Positions 10,368 to 20,529 are shown, counted from the stretch's first letter. The stretch: DNA of 64,000 bases from an uncultured Lachnospiraceae bacterium (GCA_947174505.1 CAMWJF010000014.1:1-64000), one strand, 5' to 3'. Translations and numbers: made by a program. The notes: generated by a model from the letters alone, not told the origin.

Positions 10368-11237
10368 ATGTCATTTTTAGATGCAGATTCTTTTACGTTT
10401 GACGGCCAAAACAGCGATTCCTACAACCTGATGATGTGCTGGATCGACGAAACCGCAAACGTTTCCGCAAACGGGCTGCGAAGATCCGTCAACAGCGGCG
10501 AAACAAACCACGTCCGCCTGAAAACCAACAATTACGGCGTGAGCTTTGAGGGAAATATCGAGTTTTCCTTCTATGTCATCAAAAAGGACGAAACGCCCTT
10601 TACCAGACAGGAATCCATGGCTGTCAACCGCTGGCTTACTGGCTCCACTGTGCCGCGGGCGCTATATTTTAACGATAACGCGGTTCCGTCACTCCACTAC
10701 TACGCTGTGTGCACGGAAATTGAGGACAAAGTGATTCTGGAGCATCAGGCCAAGAAGCTGGTTTTCAAAACCAACTCTCCCTTCGGCTTTACCGATCCTG
10801 TCGAAAAAAGATTTCTCGTTGCAGGCGGGGAGGTTTTCTCCATAGACAACCTTGCCGATACGGTAAGCGGCGTCTTTTACCCCCGGATTCTTTTAGCCGC
10901 CCGCGGTACGGATGCCGTTGTCATCGAAAATATGAGCGACCGCAAGTCAGTCACCTTCCGTCTTGGCTTAATCCCGCCGGACACCTCCGGGAACCGAAGT
11001 ATTCTTGTGGACAGCGCACAGATGAAGCTGCTTGACCTAAACGACGGCAGCCGTCTCATACCCTTTCACGAAGTCGGCTGGACGACACAGTATTCCAGCT
11101 ATGTCTCATCCAACGACACGTACATGGAAACCATTTACTGGCTCCGATTAATACGGGGAACAAACACCATCAGGATAACAGGCGACTGCGAAGTTACCTT
11201 TATCTTTGAATTTCCCAGAAAGGCAGGATGCTTATGA
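10368..11237 (+). CDS. Distal tail protein (Dit-like)
   Basis: A 289-residue protein between the tape measure and the Tal-type gene, the invariant position of Dit in siphoviruses. It opens MSFLDADSFTFDGQNSDSYNL, the usual N-terminal beta-strand of the SPP1 gp19.1/TP901 Dit hub domain. A second beta-rich domain from about residue 140 (SPFGFTDPVEKRF...) matches the outer galectin-like part. In the virion, Dit hexamers link the tail tube to the Tal protein and carry peripheral receptor-binding proteins. AAAGGAGG precedes ATG 10368. The stop overlaps the next start as ATGA, so the two are probably translationally coupled. Confidence 0.8.
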   Translation: MSFLDADSFTFDGQNSDSYNLMMCWIDETANVSANGLRRSVNSGETNHVRLKTNNYGVSFEGNIEFSFYVIKKDETPFTRQESMAVNRWLTGSTVPRALYFNDNAVPSLHYYAVCTEIEDKVILEHQAKKLVFKTNSPFGFTDPVEKRFLVAGGEVFSIDNLADTVSGVFYPRILLAARGTDAVVIENMSDRKSVTFRLGLIPPDTSGNRSILVDSAQMKLLDLNDGSRLIPFHEVGWTTQYSSYVSSNDTYMETIYWLRLIRGTNTIRITGDCEVTFIFEFPRKAGCL

Positions 11238-14200
11238 TTTATCTGGCAAAACCGACAGGCGATATCCTCGGCAGACCGGGCGGTCTGAAGGAGGAGACGT
11301 GCAAATTAAAGAAAACTTTGACCGACATGTGGGAGCTGTCCTTTGAGGTCAACAAATATGTGGACGAGAACGATGGTTTTCGTCCCTCAGATTTTTATGA
11401 TTCCCTCTCCGAAAACATGTACCTCCTGCTGGAGAGCGGCGCGGACAGTGTGCTTTTCCTGATCGATGCAAAGCCCGTCGTCACAACCGACGGCACGCAG
11501 GAAACAAAAAGTATTACGGCGCACACCGCGGAATGCGAGCTGCAGCAAAAATTCCTCCGCAGCTTTTATATCAATAACGGCACACCGGAGAGTCAGGAAT
11601 ATCTGGCTGACGACAATCTGGATCCCTATACCCGTCTTCCGAAAGAATATATCAGTCTGGTGAATTTTGACTGTCCCGGCCTGTCCTTACTGCATCTGGC
11701 ATTAGAGGAAACCGGCTGGACGGTTGACGAAAATCTCCGGACCGCCGAGGCCGGAGCCTGCGCCGGAAAATACCAGTTCAGCGTGGACGGGAAGGATATC
11801 TATTCCTTTCTCATGAGCGAGGTTGCGCCCACGGCAAACGTGCTCTTTTTCTTTGACCGCCGGAGGCGCATCATAAGCCTCCGCTCCTATCCCAATATCG
11901 GGAAGGACACCGGGATCTGCATCGGCCTGCGGAATCTGGCAAGCCGGATACAAGTGGAATCCACCACGGACATGGCGCTGATCACCAGATACCGCCCGGC
12001 CTGTGAAGACGGTTTCGGCATCGAATATGTCAATTTCGGCGATCCCTTTCTTTACAGCCTTGACTACTTCGCAGACACCCACAATGAATACGGCGATTAT
12101 AAGTATGTCACCGAAAATTTCCACAACGAATATGCCGACTGGCAAAAGAAACGGGACGCCAACCGGCCGCAGTACATTGCCCTGACAAGGGAATACAACA
12201 AAACCCTGCTGGCTGTCAGCGAGCTACAGAACCGCCTGCCCAACGACGGCTGCAGCATTGATTACAAAACCTACAAGGCGGACGAGCTTGCCCTCTCATT
12301 ACAGGCTTACGAAAATGCACTGGCCGCATTAATCACCCTGTACAAAAACGACTATCCTGATCTCTATTCCAATCCCGGCGCAGAGCTGGACGAGACGCAT
12401 CTACACACCACCATGTACTGGCACGACTACTTTGCCTACAAATACCAGATCATTCCCTCCGTTCTGGAGGCCATGAAAATCTGGTACGAGACAGATACCA
12501 AAGGGAATCTTGTGAGAGACAAAGACGGCCACTATATTCTGTGTGAAAACGGAAACCCGGTGTATGCAGGAAATAACGCCATTGTAAAGCCTGTAAACGC
12601 CTTCCTGTACGAATTTGACCTGTATGGTCTGGAGGAGCTGAAAGCAAAGAAAAAAGCATGGATGGAATGTGTCAGTCTCTTATACCGGGACGGCTTCATT
12701 GCCTCCGGCACGAAGGAGGCTCCGAACGCATACCTGACTCCCGACGAAACCGGGTGGGAAACGCTGACCGACAGCCAGAAAGCGCAGTTTACCACCATGA
12801 CCGCTTTCACGAACACGCTTAACAGCTATCTCGACTACATGTCCTTTGACCCCCGCGACAATGCCATAACGGGCACAGCCTGCAAGGGTATTATACGGCT
12901 GTGCGAAGATGCCATTTCCGAACGGCAGAAAGAGATCGATATGCTGCAGGAACGCCTCGCTTCCATCGGCGCTGAGAGAGACACTCTCTCCTCCTTCGTC
13001 CGCCCGGAAAATCATTTCGGCTCGGAGAACCTGAAAATCTTCCGTCTGCTCACCCACGAGGCGGACTACAGCAACAAAAATATCGTAACCACAAATCTGG
13101 ACGATATCCTGACTGTGATCGACGTGGCCGAAGAACTCTATCAGGACGCAAAAACCCGTCTGGATACCGTATCCCGGCCACAGTACGCATTCCGCACCAC
13201 CATTGACAATCTGTTCGCACTGGAGGAATTTGCACCGATGCGCGAGGACTTTTCCATCGGGAATTTTATCTACCTGATGCCCGACCTGTTCCGTGACGAC
13301 TCTGTGAAACTGCGGCTCATATCCATTGAGTCAAACCCGCTTATCGACACAGGAGATATCTCCGTGGAGTTCTCTACCATGACAAGATCCCTGTCCGGCG
13401 TCAACGATCTGGCGTTTCTCTTCGGGGACGGCGCATCCGTCTCCTCGCACGCTTCCGGGTCAGCTTCCGGCAGCGGTGGCGCCTACGGCAAAAACGATGC
13501 AGAAATCCAGATCGCCAACAATATGTTAAACGCCCTGTTAAAATCTGAAACCTTTGGCACACAGGTGTCCGACGTAATACTGGACAGCATCAAGGGCAAT
13601 AAGGGGAATTTCGGAAAGCTGCTGGCGCACAGCGGGATTTTCGACAGTCTGGAAAGCGGCGGGATCAAGATTAACGGCGACTGCCTTTTTGACAAAATCA
13701 AATCAGTCAACTGGAATGGAACAGAAAGTGACTTATTATGTAATAGTATCGGCAGTATCATTGATTTATCTAACGGTCATTTTAATCTCGGCGGGAAATT
13801 GAAATGGAACGGCAATCAATTAAACGTGGAGGGTAGTGGTAAATTTACTGGTGACATTATAGCAAACTCAATTATATTAAACAAAGACTCTATTGTTGCA
13901 GGTTTAACCGCCAATAAACTGGTTGACGCCTCTGGCTTTGTTATTCAGGATGTCGCAATCGGTGAACAAAATACCATTAGCCACAGCAATAATTATTTCT
14001 GTCTTTCATCTAACGGATTACTGGAAGCAGATAATGCAGTGATATATGGAAAAATATATGCAACAGATGGCCGGTTTACCGGTGATATTACAGCAACCAA
14101 CCTGTCCGCTAATGAATCTGGCTCAATCGGAGGATGGGATTTCAACAAAGAAGCATTCTATAAAGGAAGTAATGTCTTCGAATCACAAAATGGCATCTAT

Positions 14201-14977
14201 CTGGGCAATCATGGATTTTCGATTAAAGATTCGTTTAGTGTAGATAAGATGGGAAACTTAAAATCATCTAATGCTATCATAAGTGGTGGAGAAATCAAAT
14301 TCAAGGGACTCTATGAAGACAATAACAACCACTATAACATGGAAATATCTTTAAGTAAAAACGGTTTCACTATCGTTTCACCCGATAGTAACATTGAATA
14401 TATGAAAGTAGTTCCAAGTTGGCAGGATGGCGGAAAAATGATTTCAGCCAATCCTACCATCGCCTCAAATCCCTGTTGTGAATTTTCCGCAAAAGGTATT
14501 TCTGGCAATTATACATCCGGCTTTGATCAAACAGATTACTTCTTTGACTATGGATATACCTTAAGAAATACTCATGTATATTCCAGTACTACCAGCAGCG
14601 GATCACAGTTACGGATTGATACTGATGGTTACTTTAAGAGCTATGCATCTTCGTCCAAAATATATAAAAAGAATATAAGTACAAATATCTGCGATAGATT
14701 AAACCCGCATAAACTGTACAATTTAGATATCGTGCAATTTCAATACAAAGAAGATTATCTGGATGAAGATGACCAGCGCTACGGCAAAGACATCATCGGC
14801 TTCCTCGCTGAAGATGTATACGAAACCTACCCCATTGCCTGCAACTTAAAGGACGGCAAACCTGAGGTACCAGAGTACAACATGCTGATCGCACCCATGT
14901 TAAAACTGATACAAGAGCAACATGAAGAAATCGAAAATCTGAAACGACGCATTGCTGTTTTAGAGCAGAAAGCATAA
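11234..14977 (+). CDS. Tail-associated (Tal/gp27-like) protein with C-terminal S74-type chaperone domain
   Basis: 1,247 residues. Start placed at ATG 11234, which overlaps the Dit stop (ATGA) and has AGG at a good distance; ATG 11228 sits directly against that site. The first roughly 350 residues resemble the prophage tail endopeptidase/gp27-like hub domain (YLAKPTGDILGRPGGLKEET..., WELSFEVN). A long helical stretch follows. From about residue 810 the DNA becomes AT-rich and the protein becomes repetitive beta structure (TGDIIANSIILN, DGRFTGDITATNL), typical of tail fibres. Residues about 1138-1247 (SSKIYKKNIS, then DIIGFLAEDVYETYP and a final coiled coil) match the peptidase S74 intramolecular chaperone, which trims itself off after trimerisation; the Ser and Lys of the SSKIYKKN motif are candidate catalytic residues. 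The C-terminal half was probably exchanged by recombination. Confidence 0.78.
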   Translation: MIYLAKPTGDILGRPGGLKEETCKLKKTLTDMWELSFEVNKYVDENDGFRPSDFYDSLSENMYLLLESGADSVLFLIDAKPVVTTDGTQETKSITAHTAECELQQKFLRSFYINNGTPESQEYLADDNLDPYTRLPKEYISLVNFDCPGLSLLHLALEETGWTVDENLRTAEAGACAGKYQFSVDGKDIYSFLMSEVAPTANVLFFFDRRRRIISLRSYPNIGKDTGICIGLRNLASRIQVESTTDMALITRYRPACEDGFGIEYVNFGDPFLYSLDYFADTHNEYGDYKYVTENFHNEYADWQKKRDANRPQYIALTREYNKTLLAVSELQNRLPNDGCSIDYKTYKADELALSLQAYENALAALITLYKNDYPDLYSNPGAELDETHLHTTMYWHDYFAYKYQIIPSVLEAMKIWYETDTKGNLVRDKDGHYILCENGNPVYAGNNAIVKPVNAFLYEFDLYGLEELKAKKKAWMECVSLLYRDGFIASGTKEAPNAYLTPDETGWETLTDSQKAQFTTMTAFTNTLNSYLDYMSFDPRDNAITGTACKGIIRLCEDAISERQKEIDMLQERLASIGAERDTLSSFVRPENHFGSENLKIFRLLTHEADYSNKNIVTTNLDDILTVIDVAEELYQDAKTRLDTVSRPQYAFRTTIDNLFALEEFAPMREDFSIGNFIYLMPDLFRDDSVKLRLISIESNPLIDTGDISVEFSTMTRSLSGVNDLAFLFGDGASVSSHASGSASGSGGAYGKNDAEIQIANNMLNALLKSETFGTQVSDVILDSIKGNKGNFGKLLAHSGIFDSLESGGIKINGDCLFDKIKSVNWNGTESDLLCNSIGSIIDLSNGHFNLGGKLKWNGNQLNVEGSGKFTGDIIANSIILNKDSIVAGLTANKLVDASGFVIQDVAIGEQNTISHSNNYFCLSSNGLLEADNAVIYGKIYATDGRFTGDITATNLSANESGSIGGWDFNKEAFYKGSNVFESQNGIYLGNHGFSIKDSFSVDKMGNLKSSNAIISGGEIKFKGLYEDNNNHYNMEISLSKNGFTIVSPDSNIEYMKVVPSWQDGGKMISANPTIASNPCCEFSAKGISGNYTSGFDQTDYFFDYGYTLRNTHVYSSTTSSGSQLRIDTDGYFKSYASSSKIYKKNISTNICDRLNPHKLYNLDIVQFQYKEDYLDEDDQRYGKDIIGFLAEDVYETYPIACNLKDGKPEVPEYNMLIAPMLKLIQEQHEEIENLKRRIAVLEQKA

Positions 14978-14996
14978 CGCTTCTGCTCTCATTTTT
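14963..14996 (+). terminator. Hairpin overlapping the Tal stop codon
   Basis: GAGCAGAA (14963-14970) pairs with TTCTGCTC (14981-14988), followed by TCATTTTT. The structure spans the stop codon and precedes the ribosome site of the next gene. It looks like a partial terminator that would lower expression of the receptor-binding genes relative to the hub genes. Confidence 0.55.
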
Positions 14997-15013
14997 ATGA
15001 AGGAGGAACCCCA

Positions 15014-17536
15014 ATGGAACTATTAAGCAAAGATATCACCCTCGGTTTTTACAATGACACAGGCACCATCAATCTGCCTTTGCCCCAGTATGACGTTGGA
15101 CGGCTCATCTCTGTCGGCTTCACAGATGATGGGAAGAGATTCAAAATACCCGAAAACACTTCCGTCTACTTAAAAGCGCTAAAACCTGACGGAAAACAGA
15201 TCAACACCGACGAATGCTGCCGTATTCAGGATAACAGAGTCATCATTGAAGTGTCCAAGCAACTCTCCGCTGTTGCCGGAACAGTAGAATGTGAGCTGAT
15301 CCTAAGCAACGAGACAGGCAAACAGTATATCTCCAACCGCTTCAACATTGTGGTCGGTAAGTCTGTACACAACGACGAAAATTTAACATCCACTGACACC
15401 TACAAAAATATCCTAGATGTTCTTCTGGAGCTGAATAGCCTAAAAAAGGATCTGGTATTCAAAAAGGAAAAGGATCAACCGGGCGGTGTACCATCCCTAG
15501 ACGATCAGACTAAAATCCCACGGCATGAGCTGTACGACGCAGACTTGAACAGTAAAGGAACCGTAAAGCTCGTTGACTCCACAGAAAGCGATTCCATTGT
15601 GGACGCCGCCACCCCTAATTCGGTTAAAACGGTTAATAAAGCCTTGCAAAACCACGCTACAGATACAGGAAATCCCCACGCCGTCACTAAAAAACAGGTC
15701 GGTTTGGAACATGCTGACAATACCGCCGATACGGACAAACCTGTATCAGCAGCACAGCGAGAAGCAATCAATGAGTCATTTCAAAATGCGAAAACATATA
15801 CCGACACCCATATTGATAATATGGAAATTCACGTATCCGACGACGAGAAAAAACTGTGGAATCAAATCAGTGACATTAGCGAGGTAATCGATTCTCGTTT
15901 AAATGAAGTCATTTTCGCACACGATATACTAAATACGACCGACGACGTAATAAGAAACAATGTAAACGGAAAGCTTGTCGATGCTCTTGTTATAAAAGAG
16001 GTTTTTCAATCTGTCAGTAATGGAAAAAAACTGCTTGCGTCTGCTATTACTGACAAAGGCATAACTACAGATGCAAATGAGACTTTCATCACCATGTCTG
16101 AAAAAATAGGCATGTTAGAGAATCATACCCATCATTATACAGAGTCCATTACCAAAGAACCTACTTATGCAGAAGAGGGAGAAACGACTTACCAATGCAG
16201 CTGCGGAAATAGTTACGTTGAAATGATACCAAAATTAGAGAAATTAGAAGGCGAAATTAAACTTTCTGAAACAAGTGGCACCATAATTGCTCCTAATAGC
16301 CATCAAATTTCTGTAATTACAAATAAAAGTGGTGGTAAATTAAGCGCTATCTCTTCCAATGAAAGCATAGCAACAGTATCTATTGAAGGAACTACAATAA
16401 CAATAACTTCCGGTACTTCTGACGGAACTGCTACTATTATGGTTAGGAGTGCCTCTACAGAAAAATATAAAGAAGCCACTGCCACATATTTAGTAACTAA
16501 TATAGCTGTCGCAACAGCACCCGACGGAGAATTGCAGGAACGTTGGCAGTATGTCCTAGACGGAGATAATGTAATCTTAACAAAATATATAGCTGATATT
16601 ACCAGTCACATAAAATATAAAACTATAGCAGTGTACGCAAAATACCCATTAAATGGAAAAATCTACAATACGAAACTGACATCCAAATCGCATAATTTAT
16701 TTAATAGCATATCGCCGGATAATAACACCTATGTTAGCAAAATAACGTTTAACAACGGGATTGACTATTCAGAAATGAGTAGTACCTCTGGAATGTTCTC
16801 CAACAATAGAATCGATTCCATTATTTTCAATGATTTTGATACTTCAAATGTAACAAACATGACTGGCATGTTTAAGAAATGTATCATTGGTTCTTTAGAT
16901 CTTTCCAGTTTTGATACCAGTAAAGTAACCTCCATGTCTGAAATGTTCTGTGGAGCTCAAAACTTAACTTCACTAAACATGTCTGGTTGGAATACGTCTA
17001 ATGTATTGGATATGTCCTATATGTTCTATAATTTGTTTTTAGCCAGAACTTTAGATCTTTCCAGTTTTGACATGAGTAAAGTAGTTTCCATAGATTCTAT
17101 GTTCGAAGAATGTATTAACCTGTCCACATTAAAAATTTCACTCATTAACCTTAGTAATGTAACTGATACATCCCGAATGTTCTATAGATGTAGAGCAATA
17201 AGATCATTAGACTTTTCAAATGCGGCATCATACAACAATAAATATATGAATGAGATGTTTTATGAATGTGTAAGTTTAACCAGTGTTAATTTATCCGGAT
17301 TTCATACTTCGCATGTAACTAATATGTCCAATATGTTTAACGGTTGTACAGTTTTAACATCACTAGATTTAAAAACATTTGATACCGCAAATGTCACTAA
17401 AATGAATTACATGTTCAATAATTGTAAAAGTCTTTCAACTATTTATGTCTCCAAAAATTTATGGATTATTGGAGACAACTGTTCCGACATCGGCATGTTC
17501 GATGGTTGTCGTACAACGTCTGTTACATATAGATAA
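15014..17536 (+). CDS. BppU-like baseplate/receptor-binding protein with Ig-like and DUF285-type leucine-rich repeats
   Basis: 840 residues, after GAAGGAGGA. Residues 1-130 are a BppU-type N-terminal domain (MELLSKDITLGFYNDTGTI...) that docks on Dit. Then come KDLVFKKEKDQPGGVPSLD, a PRHELYDADLNSKGTVKL segment, and the tail-fibre motif NPHAVTKKQVGLEHADNTAD. The C-terminal half is AT-rich and of a different kind: a Cys-containing module (HTHHYTESITKEPTYAEEG...CSCGNSY), a BIG2-like Ig domain (about residues 415-495), and eight or so repeats of the SFDTSNVTNMSxMFxxC type, the DUF285/BspA-like repeats of bacterial surface proteins. It probably binds the host receptor. The next gene is a paralogue sharing only the first about 240 residues. 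Confidence 0.8.
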   Translation: MELLSKDITLGFYNDTGTINLPLPQYDVGRLISVGFTDDGKRFKIPENTSVYLKALKPDGKQINTDECCRIQDNRVIIEVSKQLSAVAGTVECELILSNETGKQYISNRFNIVVGKSVHNDENLTSTDTYKNILDVLLELNSLKKDLVFKKEKDQPGGVPSLDDQTKIPRHELYDADLNSKGTVKLVDSTESDSIVDAATPNSVKTVNKALQNHATDTGNPHAVTKKQVGLEHADNTADTDKPVSAAQREAINESFQNAKTYTDTHIDNMEIHVSDDEKKLWNQISDISEVIDSRLNEVIFAHDILNTTDDVIRNNVNGKLVDALVIKEVFQSVSNGKKLLASAITDKGITTDANETFITMSEKIGMLENHTHHYTESITKEPTYAEEGETTYQCSCGNSYVEMIPKLEKLEGEIKLSETSGTIIAPNSHQISVITNKSGGKLSAISSNESIATVSIEGTTITITSGTSDGTATIMVRSASTEKYKEATATYLVTNIAVATAPDGELQERWQYVLDGDNVILTKYIADITSHIKYKTIAVYAKYPLNGKIYNTKLTSKSHNLFNSISPDNNTYVSKITFNNGIDYSEMSSTSGMFSNNRIDSIIFNDFDTSNVTNMTGMFKKCIIGSLDLSSFDTSKVTSMSEMFCGAQNLTSLNMSGWNTSNVLDMSYMFYNLFLARTLDLSSFDMSKVVSIDSMFEECINLSTLKISLINLSNVTDTSRMFYRCRAIRSLDFSNAASYNNKYMNEMFYECVSLTSVNLSGFHTSHVTNMSNMFNGCTVLTSLDLKTFDTANVTKMNYMFNNCKSLSTIYVSKNLWIIGDNCSDIGMFDGCRTTSVTYR

Positions 17537-17629
17537 TACGTATTCTATAACATCAAAAATATGTCGTCACACTATCCCAAAAAGCAAAACGCTATTACTC
17601 TAAATATATTTGATCGGGGAGGAAAACCA

Positions 17630-19840
17630 ATGGAATTATTAAGTAAAGATATCACTCTCGGCTTCTACAACGACACAGGCACCATCAGCCTGCCCTTGCC
17701 CCAATATGATGTCGAGCGTCTCATCTCTGTCGGCTTCACAAACAATGGGAAGAGATTTGAGATACCCGAAAATACTTCCGTCTTTTTGAAAGCAGTAAAA
17801 CCCGACGGGAAACAGATCAATACCGACGAATGGTGCAGTATACAGGACAACAAGGCCATCATTGAAGTGTCCAAGCAGCTCACCGCCGTTCCCGGCACCG
17901 TGAAATGTGAGCTCGTCTTAAGTGACGACACAGGAAAACAGTACACTTCCAACCGCTTTAACATCGTGGTCAGCAAGTCCGTCCACAACGATGAAAACCT
18001 ACTGTCTACCGACACCTACAAAAATATCATAGACATCCTTCTGGAGCTGGATGCCCTGAAAAAGGATCTGGTGTTCAAGAAGGAAAAAGATCAGCCGGGC
18101 GGTGTGCCGTCACTGGATGAAAACGTGAAGATTCCGAGGCATGAACTGTACGACGCGGATCTGAACAGCAAAGGCACCGTAAAACTGGTCGATTCTGTAG
18201 AGAGCAGTTCCACTTCGGATGCCGCCACACCTAACTCCGTAAAGACCGTGAATGACACTCTTGCAGAACATATGACTGACACAGAAAACCCGCACCATTT
18301 GACGAAAGAACAGTTGGGGCTCGCATTTGTTGACAACACATCAGATGCCGATAAGCCTGTATCAACCGCCCAAAAGGCTGTAAATGACCTGATCGGAGTA
18401 GGACGCGACAGTGCGACCCAGAGTACCAACATCAGCTACTCGTATCCCGATTTGGAACAGGACAAATGCCTAAACGCCAACGGCATAAGCACACTCGTGC
18501 AGGCAGTCCATGATCTGTCTAAGAGACTCTCGGAAGCCGTCCTAAAAGTAAAACGAAGTATCCCCACAATCAAGAGAAACAATACCGTGCTTATTCCCGA
18601 CGCGACAAACTCTGTGAATATCACAGTCCCTACGAAAGTGAGTGAACTGCAGAACGACTGCAACTTCAAAACAACTGACACCAATACGTGGAAAGCCAAC
18701 ACGAAAGACTCTGAAGGATATATCCCTGCCGGAAAAGGCCACGCAAATCAGGTTTGGAGAACCGACGCGGACGGGAACCCTGGATGGCGGGAAAACAGCG
18801 TTGGAGCCGCTCTCGGCTTCACTCCCGTACAGCAGGGAGGCGGTGTCGGGCAAGGAGCAAACAAAGTAAAAATCGGATGGTCGACAACCGCAACAGGATT
18901 GAAAGCTACCGTTGATTCTACTGACCTTGGAAAAGTTTATACACAGAACAACTGCGATATTGTAATTCCCGTAAACAGAGGCGGCACAGGAGCTACTACT
19001 GCCGCAAATGCCTGTGCTAACATAGGCGCAGTGAAAAAAGCAGGAGATACCATGACAGGCGCATTAAATTTCGCTAATAATAAATGGAATCTTATGGGTG
19101 ACGATGCATTTATAGGAGACGCAAACGTAAGCGGCGCCTTGTGCATAAAGGGAAACAACGGCAACACAAAGCTGGCATTCTTTGAAAAGGGCAGCACTAC
19201 CAAAAAGCGATTTATCGAATATGCCAGTGACGGCTTTAAAACGGATACCGGTATCAAGATCAGTCAACCGGCATCTGGCGCTTATTCCGGAACCTATGCG
19301 GTGATGGAACGGACCGACACCGGAAAGTCAATCTCTGTCGGGATCGGAAGCAGCGGTACAAACAGAGGAATCTTTGACAATCCTTCAAACCAGTGGATGA
19401 TTTATAAGGATGCCGGCAACAAAACGCGTATCCCCGGTTTTGCCTATTCCGATCTAATAAATAAACCGCTCATATCCCATTTTATCTGGCACACTGATGC
19501 AGCCGAAAAGCTGATTGAGATTTTTGATATCGGACGCCCAAATGCAGGATTCGGATATCTTGTCATAGGAGAAGGCGGCCCCGTTTCTTCGGGAAATGCA
19601 GACCATGGAAGCATCCGAATGCTTCTGCCTTGGAAGGGAACCCGCGATGAAGGTTCCGCGTTATCATCTGCTTACAATTTTCAAAGTATCGCTTTAGGGT
19701 CGTCAGGTTCTACTGCCCGATGGTCCGCCGCTTTCGTTAACGACGGTTCTGGGAATATATCGTATAAGGTAACCAAAAACGCGAACTGCTTTATAAGAAT
19801 GACGATATACAGAGTAGCCGTCGGCCAATATTATGTATAA
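17630..19840 (+). CDS. Second BppU-like baseplate/tail-fibre protein (paralogue of the preceding gene)
   Basis: 736 residues, started at ATG 17630 behind GGGGAGGA; in-frame codons upstream to 17561 lack a ribosome site. The first 240 residues are nearly identical to the preceding protein (MELLSKDITLGFYNDTGTI, then the PGGVPSLDE and HELYDADLNSKGTVKLVDS segments and NPHHLTKEQLGLAFVDNTSD). The remainder is unrelated to the neighbour and is a typical tail fibre: SELQNDCNF, an RGGTGATTAANA motif near residue 440, MTGALNFANNKWNLMGD and a C-terminal beta-rich domain. The pair looks like a tandem duplication in which one or both C-termini were replaced. Role inferred: adhesion to the cell surface at the tail tip. 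Confidence 0.78.
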   Translation: MELLSKDITLGFYNDTGTISLPLPQYDVERLISVGFTNNGKRFEIPENTSVFLKAVKPDGKQINTDEWCSIQDNKAIIEVSKQLTAVPGTVKCELVLSDDTGKQYTSNRFNIVVSKSVHNDENLLSTDTYKNIIDILLELDALKKDLVFKKEKDQPGGVPSLDENVKIPRHELYDADLNSKGTVKLVDSVESSSTSDAATPNSVKTVNDTLAEHMTDTENPHHLTKEQLGLAFVDNTSDADKPVSTAQKAVNDLIGVGRDSATQSTNISYSYPDLEQDKCLNANGISTLVQAVHDLSKRLSEAVLKVKRSIPTIKRNNTVLIPDATNSVNITVPTKVSELQNDCNFKTTDTNTWKANTKDSEGYIPAGKGHANQVWRTDADGNPGWRENSVGAALGFTPVQQGGGVGQGANKVKIGWSTTATGLKATVDSTDLGKVYTQNNCDIVIPVNRGGTGATTAANACANIGAVKKAGDTMTGALNFANNKWNLMGDDAFIGDANVSGALCIKGNNGNTKLAFFEKGSTTKKRFIEYASDGFKTDTGIKISQPASGAYSGTYAVMERTDTGKSISVGIGSSGTNRGIFDNPSNQWMIYKDAGNKTRIPGFAYSDLINKPLISHFIWHTDAAEKLIEIFDIGRPNAGFGYLVIGEGGPVSSGNADHGSIRMLLPWKGTRDEGSALSSAYNFQSIALGSSGSTARWSAAFVNDGSGNISYKVTKNANCFIRMTIYRVAVGQYYV

Positions 19841-19856
19841 CAGAGGAGACAGGAAC

Positions 19857-20252
19857 ATGAATAAAATCATTTATAACGATGGAGAGCAGGGGAACATAAA
19901 CGGATATTCTCTGTCGGAAAATATCATCAAAATCACTTATGATACATCGGCATGTAAACCCGTCACAAATAATTCCGGCTTTAAAATATATGATAGGGAA
20001 AACCGGGAAATCATAGACGCTTCGGCATATATTTACCGTTGGGATATTCTGAATGCTGAGAACACAACACAGCCATGGACAGTTGCTTACACAAACTGCC
20101 CGGACTTCAAACAGAAATTTCCATATCCGACACAGGAAGAAATGGATCAGGCATCAGAAACGATACCTGATGATCCCCTGACCAACGAAGAACTGACCGA
20201 AGCCGTAGCCGATCTCATGTGCGAGATCAGCTTGATGCAGCTTAACATATAA
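19857..20252 (+). CDS. Conserved phage tail-end protein of unknown function
   Basis: 131 residues from ATG 19857 (GAGGAGA upstream; the in-frame codon at 19833 overlaps the previous gene and has no ribosome site). The first about 85 residues look beta-rich (NKIIYNDGEQGNINGYSLSENIIKI...). The C-terminus is a predicted helix, LTNEELTEAVADLMCEISLM, seen in many Firmicutes prophage proteins encoded just after tail fibres. I can name no activity; a tail-fibre accessory or chaperone role is a guess from position. Confidence 0.7.
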   Translation: MNKIIYNDGEQGNINGYSLSENIIKITYDTSACKPVTNNSGFKIYDRENREIIDASAYIYRWDILNAENTTQPWTVAYTNCPDFKQKFPYPTQEEMDQASETIPDDPLTNEELTEAVADLMCEISLMQLNI

Positions 20253-20274
20253 ACGACAGAAAGGAGGCACTCAT

Positions 20275-20427
20275 ATGGCATATAGAATTTTGAAAAGCCT
20301 GATCTCAAACAGCGCAAAATCCGGCGCTGAGCTTACCGAGATGGCCGATGTATATTACGGCGCGGGCAGACTAACACCAGAAGAATACTGCGATATCCTT
20401 GAGCGGATCAATACCATGGCAGGCTGA
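20275..20427 (+). CDS. Small XkdX-like phage protein
   Basis: 50 residues (MAYRILKSLISNSAKSGAEL to ERINTMAG) behind AAAGGAGG. The motif YYGAGRLTPEEYCDIL resembles the YxxGxxTxEEY core of the short XkdX family, encoded at the 3' end of tail operons in PBSX-like prophages. Function unknown. It is the last gene of the tail module; no holin or endolysin follows. Confidence 0.65.
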   Translation: MAYRILKSLISNSAKSGAELTEMADVYYGAGRLTPEEYCDILERINTMAG

Positions 20428-20442
20428 TTCTTCTAATCCAAT

Positions 20443-20488
20443 GAGCCGCTGCACGGCGGATGAAATATCATCCGGCTCGCAGCGGCTC
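20443..20488. terminator. Long two-part hairpin ending the tail operon
   Basis: GAGCCGCTGC (20443-20452) pairs perfectly with GCAGCGGCTC (20479-20488). Inside, CGGATGA pairs with TCATCCG around an AATA loop. There is no T-tract, so it may act as an RNA stabiliser or processing stop rather than a simple intrinsic terminator. Confidence 0.55.
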
Positions 20489-20529
20489 CTCCCCTACATT
20501 CTGCACACAAGTCGTAATTAGCACCCTTT

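Noticed and set aside
15014-19840. Diversity-generating retroelement acting on the paired BppU genes
   Set aside because: No reverse transcriptase and no template/variable repeat pair; the two genes differ by domain exchange rather than by adenine-specific substitutions.
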